Assembly (NCBI GenBank): GCA_032718475.1
Contig: JAUCBJ010009137.1
Location: forward strand, 1-64,000
Reading direction: 5' to 3'
DNA length: 64,000 nucleotides
Source: Nemertoderma westbladi
Taxonomy: Eukaryota > Xenacoelomorpha > Nemertodermatida > Nemertodermatidae
Part shown: piece by piece, positions 42,800 to 53,892 of the stretch
How the letters are laid out: the number at the start of each line of letters is the position of its first letter
Position numbering within the stretch: the first letter of the stretch is position 1
Made by a program: the position numbers and the translations under genes
Notes under the pieces: model-generated
The model's input: the letters and a program-made list of their open reading frames with translations, nothing else
Database searches by the model: none
What the model was told of the DNA's origin: nothing

Positions 42800-43807
42800 T
42801 CATACAGTTCCATTATCAGGTCAACTCAAATTAAGAAAAAAATTAGTTTTTGAAATTAAAATTTACTGTTGTAAATGCTGCAAAAGCACCTTTAACCATA
42901 GCCTAAGGAAATGTAATTACTAAAAGGGAAACTTAGGCCTACACATGATTGTGCTACTGGTGACTAATGAATGCTTATAATAATTATAATTGCAACATAT
43001 TTAAGACAATCAATGTATTATCATAAAACATTGTCTTCGAGTTAGCACATTACGATTTTTACTGTCGCGAAATATTCAAAACTAACACACTATCCAATAT
43101 GTTGTAGATCATATCAGACGGCAAATAAACTCAACCAATGTATTTTATTAACAATGCAATGTCGTTGAGTTAGCAGTTTAGCAGTCGCAAAATATTCAAA
43201 TAAAACACAAATTCCAATAGGATATCTTGTAATGAATTATATTGTATGCAAAGACAATTTAAATATAAATTACAGTATATCACACCAACAAAACTACGAC
43301 ATTTATATTAGAGAACAAAATCGTGTCCACATCACCCTGCAGAACAAAGTGGGTGTAAACTCCACGCCGACTGCCGACGACCTATCCCTGGAACCGTATT
43401 TAAGCTAAATAATTTTAACTATAACATGTGATCTCGCTCTACTGATAGTTTTTGTTTTATTTAGATAATTAGCAAAATCATACACCGCAACTGTAACCTG
43501 ACCCTTTCCATCAATTAACAATGTTGGTATCAGTAGGCCTACAGCGTTATTTACACCCAGCAGAATAATATATGGCTAGAGTTTAGGCCTACACCTTTGA
43601 TAACTTGCGTAATAGAATTACCAAATTATTCTACTAATTCAGTAATAGGACTTTTGAGATATAGTATGATCGTCGCGGCCTCAGGGATCTCTACCGTATG
43701 CCGCGGACCATTCCTCATTTTCTCGCACACCCCCCACCAAACAAATAATAATACTGTACTACACCATGTCCTGGAATATAGTGTCGTTATTGAGGTACCT
43801 GGACCAA
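42800..43807. other. Non-coding; a diverged ~130-bp direct repeat at 43025-43225
   Basis: GTCTTCGAGTTAGCA / GTCGTTGAGTTAGCA and CGCGAAATATTCAAA / CGCAAAATATTCAAA mark two copies. No coding sequence recognised. Confidence 0.5.
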
Positions 43808-43826
43808 CCCCCCCCCCCCCCCCCCC
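43808..43826. repeat. C19 homopolymer
   Basis: 19 C residues, then ACCCCC and a run of A9T8. Confidence 0.95.
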
Positions 43827-44034
43827 ACCCCCAAAAAAAAATTTTTTTTCTTGAAATCTTAATGAGATTGCATGCAATTTGAAACATGGATAGATCACCT
43901 CCCTCCTCCTTGCTGGGTGAGCCCGAAATTTATTTTTGCTTTCATTCTTTAGCTACAAGCGTTTGAAAAAGGTGTCTCTGTCGGTATTGCGCCAGTTACA
44001 CGGCAGTTATTCTTTAAGCTTATAGCGAGTTGTT

Positions 44035-44160
44035 GATATTGACGGAAAGATGACCATGCAAGGATTCCAAATATGTATCATAATCTGAATTTCGTCGTAA
44101 AACAGCAGAGATAGGGCATTCTAAAGTTGCATGGTTTTACAGATGCTAAATCATGCAATA
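44035..44160 (+). repeat. Single arm of the fold-back repeat family of 1-830
   Basis: Shares GGATTCCAAATATG, AATCTGAATTTCGTCGT and GCATGGTTTTAC with the arms at 20-115 and (reverse complement) 690-800. No inverted partner found nearby. Confidence 0.75.
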
Positions 44161-44208
44161 TTTGAGATATTCTCATATCTATTATATATATATATATGGA
44201 CACAAAAC

Positions 44209-44256
44209 GTAGCAAGGACGCCATTCTCACTAAAAAGGGACTGGCGTCCTTGCTAC
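44209..44256. repeat. Perfect 15-bp hairpin
   Basis: GTAGCAAGGACGCCA (44209-44223) pairs exactly with TGGCGTCCTTGCTAC (44242-44256), loop 18 bases. Related GTAGCAA segments follow at 44300-44340. Confidence 0.9.
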
Positions 44257-44999
44257 CTATGCAGAATATGAAACTGTCGGTTCAGCTACCATGAGTGGCA
44301 CCCTTGCTACTTAGGTAGCAATGGTGACAAAGTGGCTACAATGCTACCATAATCTGACAAGCTAGTTGATAAGCCCATTTAGCGTGATACAATAACGCAA
44401 AACAATTAAATTTCGATATGGTTATACAAGCTGGATAATAAAGCTAATTAGTAATCATATAATCGAGTAATTAAGTAACTAACTAACAGGTATACAAGCC
44501 CAAATGTTGCGTAGCTTTTTTTGACGGTTTGTATTCTGGCAATTTGAATTATTACATGAAAACAACTAAAACAAGCTACTTGCGTACGGAATTTTGTGCA
44601 AAATTTTCCAAAAATATTGTTTCTGATTAATTTAAAACAAGCTTGTCCCTTAAATTACTAGGAATATTACAAATAGCTGCAAAGTATTTATTCCAAATCT
44701 ATGAGCTGTATTGTAAGAAGTAGTGCTTGAAGAAACTGACCTTTTAATTAACATTTTTATTTCATGTAGAGTAATCTAGAAATAAATTCAAGTGGAAGTT
44801 GTTTTAAAATCCAAGTGAAACGAGGATTTCATAGTGAAGAGTGCAATAATATCGTCGGTGCTGTGATATGGAAAATCAACTAAGGTGCAAAAATATAATT
44901 TCGAGATAATCACATTTTTGTGTTTAATTTTTGCAAAAATTGCAGCATGAAGATGATATTTCAGAAAATAATTCTTTTTTCATACACTAATTCTTTTTT

Positions 45000-45778
45000 C
45001 ATTGCACTACTTACACCATTATACACTAGTTACACCATGTTACACTAGTTACACCATGTTACACTAGATACACCATTTTACACTAGTTACACCATTTTAC
45101 ACTAGTTACACCATTTTACACTGGTTACACCATTTTACACTAGTTACACCATGTTGCACTAGTTTCACCATGTTTCTCTAGTTACACCATTTTACACTAG
45201 TTACAACATGTTACACTAGTTACACCATGTTACACTAGTTACACCATTTTACACTAGTTACACCATTTTACACTGGTTACACAATTTTACACTAGTTTCA
45301 CCATGTTGCACTAGTTTCACCATGTTTCTCTAGTTACACCATGTTTCTTTAGTTACACCATGTTTCTCTAGTTACACCATGTTTCTCTAGTTACACCATG
45401 TTTCTCTAGTTACACCATGTTTCTCAAGTTACATAATGTTTCTCTAGTTACACCATGTTTCTGTAGTTACACCATGTTTCTCTAGTTACACCATGTTTCT
45501 CTAGTTACACCATGTTTCTCTAGTTACACCATGTTTCTCTAGTTACACCATGTTTCTCTAGTTACACCATGTTTCTCTAGTTACACCATGTTTCTCTAGT
45601 TACACCATGTTTCTCTAGTTACACCATGTTTCTCTAGTTACACCATGTTTCTCTAGTTACACCATGTTTCTCTAGTTACACCATGTTTCTCTAGTTACAC
45701 CATGTTTCTCTAGTTACACCATGTTTCTTTAGTTACACCATGTTTTTCTAGTTACACCATGTTTCTCTAGTTACGCAC
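45000..45778. repeat. Minisatellite, 19-bp unit x ~40
   Basis: Unit CTCTAGTTACACCATGTTT; the first half is a variant with TTTTACACTAGTTACACCA. The second half is highly homogeneous, indicating recent expansion there. Non-coding. Confidence 0.97.
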
Positions 45779-45789
45779 CATGTTACAAA

Positions 45790-46900
45790 CTAGCCACAAA
45801 CCCAGGCATTCAGCCACCAACAAACAAACTAATAATAGCTACAGGAACACGAGCTAAATGCTACAATGGAATTGTAGCAGCCAGTATGATGTTTTATAAT
45901 GAATTTCAATACAAACTGAAAGTTTAGCCAACCATTTATTCTCCGGACTACAGCCGGAATATAGGCCTACACTGGCAAACTATGTTAAGTCATCGCTTTG
46001 GCTTTTTTGCCATACCAAGTTTGGGCTTTCTTAGCAAAAAATACACTTGTACAGTAACATGACAGAAGCGATTGGCGTTTTTACCACAACTCCTACTCTT
46101 AATTTGCAATTCTCACTTTGGCTAAGACACATCTCTTTTCTGAAGCAGTGGATGTGAGTATCACTTTGGCGTTTATATCACACCTCACTAAGGTACTCTA
46201 GTACAAATTTCAGTTAAAACCTCATTTTAGCCAAAATGGCACTTTGGCTGTTCGCCATATCACCGACGATATAAACACTAAACAGGTAGATTACACAGTG
46301 TGTAGTTTCATTGTCGAATTTTTAAATTAATTTACTTTTACTTCATTTAAGTAATAAAAATTTTAACTTTACTTAGCACGGTTAGTGTTAACAATGAATT
46401 GTTGTTGTTATATAGCACTACTTGTACAGTAGCACAAGAGTAGCACTGGCCTAATATAATATATTTGTAAATTCAAGAGAGACGATACATTGCTAGGGAG
46501 CTTTACAATGAAACTGAACCTAAACCTGAATCTTCTTTACATGGCTTTACCATTTGGTTACCTCGCTAAGTAACTCATGTAGTTTCTGACTAATTATACC
46601 TAGTTGTTATATGTAGGCCTACTGTACTTTACCACTATCGATCTCTGGATCACTTGGAAAAGGACTAAGTAAAGTGCTACTTTATAATACAGGTATAATG
46701 AAAACAGTCAATTAATATCGGTTCTCATAAAAATATCTATGTATTAATTAATAATTACATTAATTTAGGATTAATTTGTGTCAAAGAGAGAGTGAAATCT
46801 CATGAAAATGGACCGTATTTACTATTGCGGGTTGCGTGGCATATTCAAAATGATGTAGTATTTGGTTTGGTACTGCATTTTTTTTTCCAATTCAAGGTTC
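45790..46900. other. AT-rich intergenic sequence, nothing recognised
   Basis: No ORF with family motifs, no clear repeat except scattered CACTTTGGC segments at 46.1-46.25 kb. Confidence 0.4.
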
Positions 46901-46904
46901 TGTT

Positions 46905-47090
46905 TTCAGCTACAATATCTAAGAGGAGCATCTGTAAATCTGCAAGAGCCCAGCAAGGATTGCCATAGAGCCGCAAAATTACTAGTTGTAATTTCCTCCA
47001 CAGCTGCACGGAAAAGCTGCAATTTAAAGAGCTTTAAGGATGCTTTCATTTTGCGGATGCGGGGGTCATCTGCCGAACATCTTTCTCATC
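46905..47090 (-). pseudogene. Small RTE-like LINE fragment
   Basis: Minus-strand readings KLQLFRAAVE and, after a frameshift, LYGNPCWALADLQML correspond to VRLFRAAVV...LLYGSPCWALTAED of 27962-28881. Only ~60 codons remain. Confidence 0.6.
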
Positions 47091-47244
47091 CATGAGCACA
47101 GATAAAAGAAATAATTGCTGTAATATTGATGTTGAAACATTGAATTAGACAGATAGGCGGACATCGCACAAGGATTTTATGCTTACTAAACGTTATAGAA
47201 GAGTGACTTACATCATAGTCCCATATGCTAAATATAATTTGAAA

Positions 47245-47690
47245 ATAAGGTAGCACTTTGTGACGGTTTGTATTGTAAACATATATATAAATTATACATA
47301 TAGTGAGACACAAAATGTAACATAGGGGTCAGCTATTCATACAAGCCGTACTATTCTGACAAAAATTTACAGAAATTGGGCATCCTGAAAATTTAAAAAC
47401 AAGCGCATCTCTTAGAAGACATATTAAGTTGTACGGATATTAAGTTTTGTTAATTTACTATGTATTTAAATGGTAAAATAATTAAAAAAATGTAATTTCT
47501 AAAATTATCGAAAAATGACTTACACTTTTATTTTAAAAGATAATTTAAGTGGATTTATATGTTTAATATATGGAAGAATCAATGCTAAAAATTATTTATC
47601 AATGCAGATAGCGGTTCTTGTTATTAAATTTTGCATATGTAGATTCAAAATACAAAGGTAGCAGTACCGTCATTATTTAACAAATATTAA
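47245..47690 (+). repeat. Solo arm of the large inverted-repeat element
   Basis: Similar over ~440 bp to 48366-48805: GGTAGCACTTTGTGACGGTT, AAACATATATATAAATTATA and GATTCAAAATACAAAGGTAG in order. More diverged than the 48.4/51.4-kb pair. Confidence 0.8.
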
Positions 47691-48311
47691 TTGATTTATT
47701 CGAAATCTAACAATTTATTATCACAACTTTTTTATAGAAATAGTATTATTTTTCCCCGTGGAAACATATTAACCATAAAAATGTAACAGAAGCTATTATT
47801 CTGAAACATTAATATTTTATAATTTTTCCAGAAGTAAATTTTCAGATTATGTATTTAATAGGTATTTCTTTCAGTTTCATGATAATTTCCTAAATTGTTG
47901 TTTATTAATTTAAAGCATAAAACGTTTTACATCTCTAACTGCTATTAGAAAATCAACGCTACTTTCTATTAAATTATTCAAGTCATATTCAAATTATTTA
48001 TTTACTCAAACAGCCAATTTATTATTGAAGTATGAAAATCTGGGGATATGGCAATGGTGTATAGAAGGTAATTGCTTTCCTTGATATCGTAAAGTACGGA
48101 ACGCCAGTAGTAGCTATCCAGTTTACCCATAATAAAAAAAGGTAAGACAAACTGAAAGAAAGAAGAGCTACATCGAGATGAATTAAATTTACTGATAGCC
48201 ATACCCTGAAGGCTTACACTAACGCATGACTCGCCCCTTATGCTTCTGTGTCTGGCACAATTTACCATTGCACATTATACTGATGCCTGGCATGTATTTG
48301 ATTCACCTGAA

Positions 48312-51300
48312 TCAACAAAACCGCTTTCTCAAATAAGTATTAGTCAATAACGCTAAATAAAACAATAAAGTAGCATTTTGCGACGGTTTGTGTTTTAAAC
48401 ATATATATAAATTATAAATATATTGAAACACAAAATGTAACATACATGTCAGCTACTCTTACAAGCCATATTATTTTCACGAAAAATTTCACAAAAATAA
48501 CATCCTGATCATTTTAAATCAACCCCATCTATTATAACGGTTATTAAGGTGTATGAATATATAAGTTCCGCAGCTTTTCAATGTATTTCAGTAGCAAAAT
48601 TATTCAAAAATCAAAATTTCAAAAATTATCAAAAACATAACTTCCCCTTTATTTTAAAAGATAATTTAAGTGGATTCATAAGTTGAATGCATAGGAGAAT
48701 CAAAGCAAAGAATTACTTATCAACCCACTTAACGTTTAATATTATTAAATTTTCCATATGTAGATTCAAAATACAAAGGTAGCAATACCGTCACTATTTA
48801 ACAATTTATAATTGATTTATTCATAATTTAATTAATTAAATTAATTAAATTTAATTAATTTAATTAAGAAAACATGCAGTTTTAATTAAATAGATATTAA
48901 TTCTTCTCAATAAAACAATTAATGGGTGGGTATGCGAAATATACGGTATACTGTAATATGATTTGCAAACAAAAATATTAAACAATTTACATGACTACGA
49001 ATTGTATATCGTCTTTGTATATCAAGCAATAAAGTCAATTATTATATTATTAATTGGCAACAAAGATCAATTATTTTATTCCAAACTTGGATTCTATTGC
49101 AAGGGATTGATTTGACCGCACTCTGGTGTGAACTACAGATCGATTTCTCTACGATTTCTCGCGAACTCTTTCATTTTCTGTGACAGTTTACTGTGCGCGA
49201 TATTGCTCTCGAAGATCAGCTCTCGAACCGCGGAGAAACTTCGTGGTTTTCTTTACAGACGTGGTCCTCTCTGAAGCTGATAATTCCACTTCCAACAGGT
49301 TAAATAATAGTTGTTTTAACTTTTATTTATTTTCTTTTAAAACGTTTATATTTTGAGTGTATAAAGGTTGGCTGGCAGCTGACAATGGCTAATTGTACAT
49401 TGTATATATTATTAAACTTACTCTAGAACGAAATAATTAATTCATAATAATTCAGATACGGCAGACTTTCGACGCGACGACAAAAATCATCCCTCCTCCT
49501 AGTGGAAAATCGGCGCTGATTACTCCCAAAATTAAAACTGTCACCTGTACTAATGACTTTAGTTTATTGTATTGGTTAGAATAACGCATCACTGCAACCC
49601 GCTCTTTTCCCTAGTAGATAATTTAACATTGCAACAAGATATAAATATAAATGAGGACTACTTGCGCCAATGTATATGTTTGATTTAATGGTGCAAATTG
49701 ATTGCAAACATATTTTAATAATAATATTAATAATAAATAATTAGTAATCTAATATGAAGCTGTTACAAATAATATTTAAGTACAATATTTACATTACGTG
49801 CTAATAAATTCCTTTCCCAAGCTAATATTTTTCTTACTACACACCACATAACAGCATTTGGTTAATTAAATGCAGCTTATTTACTGTTCTCTGATTGGGC
49901 GAGACCAGACGTCTATTAAATGGTTGACGTATAAGACATTTAAGGAAAGGTGGGTTGACTCATTGTATTGTGTTATCAAGGTGTAGGGCCTACGTACACC
50001 TTATGTGTTATGCATTGTATTGTGCATTCTGTCCAATTGTTCGTTGACAAGCAACCACATACAGTCATAATAAACTCGAATAAATAAACAACCTGTTAGG
50101 CCTACCAAATGCAGTACAGCAGTAGTAGCCTCTCCTCTACTACCACTACCACACATCAACAGATGGGCTTGAGTTGGTATTAGTTTTTTTATTTACAGTT
50201 TGTTGGTAGTAGGCCTACTGTAGTACATAGTCGATGTTGAAGCGCAGGCGATCACTGAAGGCACTTTTGGCGCTACTTTAATGTGAGATTCACTTACAAT
50301 CTGCCTTTCGCTCTGGCGAAACACACTCGGAATACCCATACCCAATGCTGAACTTTTCAACTGTTTCGAGACATCTGATTACGATTCTTCTACGACCTGC
50401 CGTTCCCTGAATAAGACTTCGCTATCAAAAAAAATGTGGTCTTGGCGTCTTAGAATCGAAGTTGGTAAAGGAAACATCAGCTCCGGTGAGAAGAACAACT
50501 GAAGTAAACAACTGACTGACTGAGTTCCTCCGCTGTTAGAGAGCGCTATATCGCGCACAGCAAATTGTAAGAGTTTGAGAAACTGGAAGAGTTCGCGAGA
50601 AATCGTAGATAAATTGTAACAATTTATCTACGATTTCTCGCGAACTACAGAACAGTTCTGTAGTTCAACAGCGTGGTGGCCCACTCCCTCCCGATAATTT
50701 CTTCATATTTTTAATAATAATTTTAAACTAAAGATAATTTCTTCGATTGAGTGTTTGGAATAAACGTATACGCACGTATACTGAGCGGCGCCGTAACGAA
50801 CATGCATCACACAGACTCCACGAAACAGATGGGATTGGAGGATAAAAACCAATAATGACTTACATCAACCAAACAAACTGCCGTCTAATGTAATAAACAC
50901 AGTCGCCTAAGCAGACAACTCACAATCACATCCTGATCCGCAACCTGGGAAATTGTTATATATTGTCGGTACTGCTACCTTTGTATTTTGAATCTACATA
51001 TGCAAAATTTAATAATATTAATCGTTAAGTGGGTTGATAAGTAATTTTTAGCTTTGATTCTCCCATATATTAAACTTATAAATCCACTTCAAATATATTT
51101 TAAAATAAAGGGGACGTTATCTTTTTGATAGTTTTTGAAATTTAAATATTTTAATTATTTTACTATTGAAATACATTGGAAAATTAACAAGACTTAATAT
51201 TCATACACCTTAATAACCGTTATAATAGATGGGGTTGATTTAAAATTATCAGGATGTTATTTTTGTGGAAATTTTCGTAAAATAATATGGCTTGTAAGAG

Positions 51301-51443
51301 TAGCTGACATGTATGTTACATTTTGTGTTTCAATATATTTATAATTTATATATATGTTTAAAATACAAACCGTCGCAAAATGCTACCTTGTTGTTTTATT
51401 TAGCGTTATTGACTAATACTTATTTGGGAAAGCGATCCAGCAA
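48312..51443. mobile_element. ~3.1-kb element with ~490-bp inverted repeats and a nested inner palindrome
   Basis: 48312-48805 and 50950-51443 are inverted copies sharing AAATAAGTATTAGTC, GTAGCATTTTGCGACGG and AACGGTTATTAAGGTGTATG over ~490 bp. Inside, ~49120-49270 and ~50400-50670 form a second, more diverged inverted pair with CTACGATTTCTCGCGAACT and TGTGCGCGATAT. No ORF of note lies between. No target duplication was recognised. A non-autonomous TIR transposon with another nested element is the simplest reading. Confidence 0.75.
50590..50665. repeat. Perfect 28-bp palindrome followed by a 23-bp palindrome
   Basis: Arms 50590-50617 and 50619-50646 are exact inverted copies with one base between. 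GAACTACAGAAC/GTTCTGTAGTTC (50643-50666) forms a second palindrome overlapping it. Both sit at the inner end of the nested inverted pair. Confidence 0.9.
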
Positions 51444-51566
51444 CAATACTATACATTGGCTTATATTAGAAGCGAAATACAAATATATTTTTTTTACGAT
51501 AACTGTTTTAAGTAACACGAATTAATTACAATTACTCTATCTGTTTCGAAACAGGTCAGATAAGTA

Positions 51567-51584
51567 GGGGGGGGGGGGGGGGGG
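51567..51584. repeat. G18 homopolymer
   Basis: 18 G residues just after the palindrome CTGTTTCGAAACAG (51541-51554). Confidence 0.95.
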
Positions 51585-51663
51585 ATAAACACCCTCTGGT
51601 TAAAATATTAGTTTGTTTTTCTTATCTTTTCTGGTGTATAATTTGATTAGTATTTACGGTTTT

Positions 51664-52115
51664 CACTTTCAGGCATGTCGACCCTTAGCGACAGGCTGGT
51701 GAACTGCCGAATAATATACGTCCTCCCAAACACGCAACCGCCTGTGGTGTAATCTATATATGCCATGCATCAGCTCGAAAAGATTAAAAACAACAAAAAC
51801 GCAGGACTTTTTCACCTTCAGACATTCCACCTACTACCGGTAGACTAGAGAACTTCAGCTTCCTCCCAAACACGAATCCAATCTTGTAGTAGATATTTCC
51901 CCAGTATCAGCTCAAAAACAATAAAATTGGTGATGGGAATGGTTTCACTCAGAGAGATTACACACCCAAGCAGCAGATTGAAGAACTGTAGGCTGGTCGG
52001 CGTCCTCTCACTCAAACAGGCAGCGTAAGATCTCTGTGGTACATACATACATACATACATACATACATACATACATACATACCTGCAAAGTTTCAGTTAG
52101 AACAGCCTTAGTCTT
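51664..52115. repeat. Diverged copies of the 'GGCAGACTGGAGAACT' repeat with an (ACAT)n tract
   Basis: Two copies with CTCCCAAACACG (51724 and 51865) and CATCAGCTCGAAAA / TATCAGCTCAAAAA. A third, more diverged, ends with a microsatellite (ACAT)10 at 52041-52081 and CAAAGTTTCAGTTAGAAC. The first two resemble 1085-1272 and 2040-2195. Confidence 0.6.
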
Positions 52116-52346
52116 AGTCTAATGGTGAAACTGCAGTTACAAAGTCGCCTGAGTCCTGATTGCTGACCAGTAATATATTTTGGCCTAAAACGATGCAAAA
52201 TAATCCACTTTGACCACATTCGATTCACGCAAACAAATACTTAAAATATGACGAGATAGTGACGTTGCTCAAGTTAGCTTTCTATTATTGTATCGCGAGA
52301 CAGACAGACTGAGATTTATAAGACTTAAAGTCAGAGATTTTATATT

Positions 52347-52748
52347 GGACGGATCCATCATGGATGTTGGACGGATCCGTCATGGATGTTGGACGGATTC
52401 GTCATGGATGTTGGACGGATCCATCACGGATGTTGGACGGATCCGTCATGGATGTTGGACGGATCCGTCATGGATGTTGGACGGATCCGTCATGGATGTT
52501 GGACGGATCCGTCATGGATGTTGGACGGATCCGTCATGGATGTTGGACGGATCCATCATGGATGTTGGACGGATCCGTCATGGATGTTGGACGGATCCAT
52601 CATGGATGTTGGACGGATCCGTCATGGATGTTGGACGGATCCGTCATGGATGTTGGACGGATCCATCATGGATGTTGGACGGATCCGTCATGGATGTTGG
52701 ATGGATCCGTCATGGATGTTGGACGGATCCATCATGGATGTTGGATGG
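52347..52748. repeat. Minisatellite, 22-bp unit x ~18
   Basis: Unit GGACGGATCC, then GTC or ATC, then ATGGATGTT. 22 is not a multiple of 3 and the unit lacks stops on the plus strand, so all three plus frames are open across the array (125-161-codon ORFs). These are not genes. GGATCC and ATCCATCATGGAT are palindromic. Confidence 0.97.
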
Positions 52749-53486
52749 ATATATTTCGAATAATTTTAGATAGATTTCGATAGATAGATTTCGTAATTTG
52801 CGTCATTATCAATGCATACTACACATAGTTCTATCGAAATACGAAAATAAGTGGCCTAATTTGTAATGACTGGAAATTGCAGAATAAAACTAGCACAAAA
52901 TCGCACAGACTAAATACTGAAATAGCACGGCAGTACTCTACTACTATAATAACAGTGGCCTTCTACGTCCTACATACAGAAGCTAGGGACCCCCAATTAT
53001 TCTACTACATTATATATTTCTCAATAGCAGTCTTACATATGTTTCCTTACATTTTCAGATATCACTAAATTCCATATAGTAATTTCACTTTGCTACTAAT
53101 GGGCTACAGTATTATTTAATATAATTAAGGATAACAAAATGTAGCATTTTATAGCGGTTTGCATATTCGCTATATGTACAAATTCTATATATAGAAATAA
53201 TCTGTGTTTTTAAAGATATCTCGAAATGCTACCATCACCACTCCCAAAGTTTAATATATATAAGTAGCATAGCCGTCAAATCTTCCCATTAACTGAAGGG
53301 TTTTTGTATATTCAGTTTCAGAATACAAAAATTATATGTATATTGACCATAGCAGCCGAACCATGATGATTTGCAAAAAGCAATTTGTTTCCAATGTTAG
53401 ACATTTTGATTTATTTAATAATAAAATAGTTAAATAAAATGTATTAGATAATAAAATTAAAATATAAGAAATGTTAATATAAAATC
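52749..53486. other. AT-rich sequence upstream of the Penelope-like array
   Basis: No ORF. GTAGCATTTTATAGCGGTTT near 53152 is a distant relative of the terminal motif of the 48-51-kb inverted-repeat element. Confidence 0.4.
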
Positions 53487-53892
53487 AAAATCCAAATGAG
53501 AAAGAGGGAGGGTTACTACCAGTGCACACTGCAGACCTTAGAACCATACGGAATAAACACAATTAATGAAGCAACCGCAAATTTACATGGCTACACAGGT
53601 TTTCTTCAAGAAGATTAAAACTTTATATTTATGTTGTTACCTAGTTTATTTATACAGTATTTCAATTATTTATTTGTTCTAGAAAATTAATTTGAATTTA
53701 AGAAAAAATACATGAATAAGAGTCACGCTGACTCGAAATATCGTATATATTTTATTTTTATTGCTTGATATTGGTCTGTCTATTATTATTATTATTTTCG
53801 TTCTACACTTGACTATATTTGAGAGACCGGATCATGCTGAACATGGTTGTTTGAAAAAGCGTTCCTACTTGATTTAATTATATTTAGCAACC
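53487..53892 (+). repeat. Pseudo-LTR 1 of the Penelope-like array
   Basis: Contains the last ~40 codons of the ORF frame, stop, the 3' non-coding sequence and the leader up to the ATG. The left junction with unrelated sequence lies at 53486/53487. Confidence 0.85.

Noticed and set aside
45000-45778. Possible CRISPR-like array of short repeats
   Set aside because: Units abut with no unique spacers and the genome is animal; it is a minisatellite. The same applies to 26755-27690 and 52347-52748.
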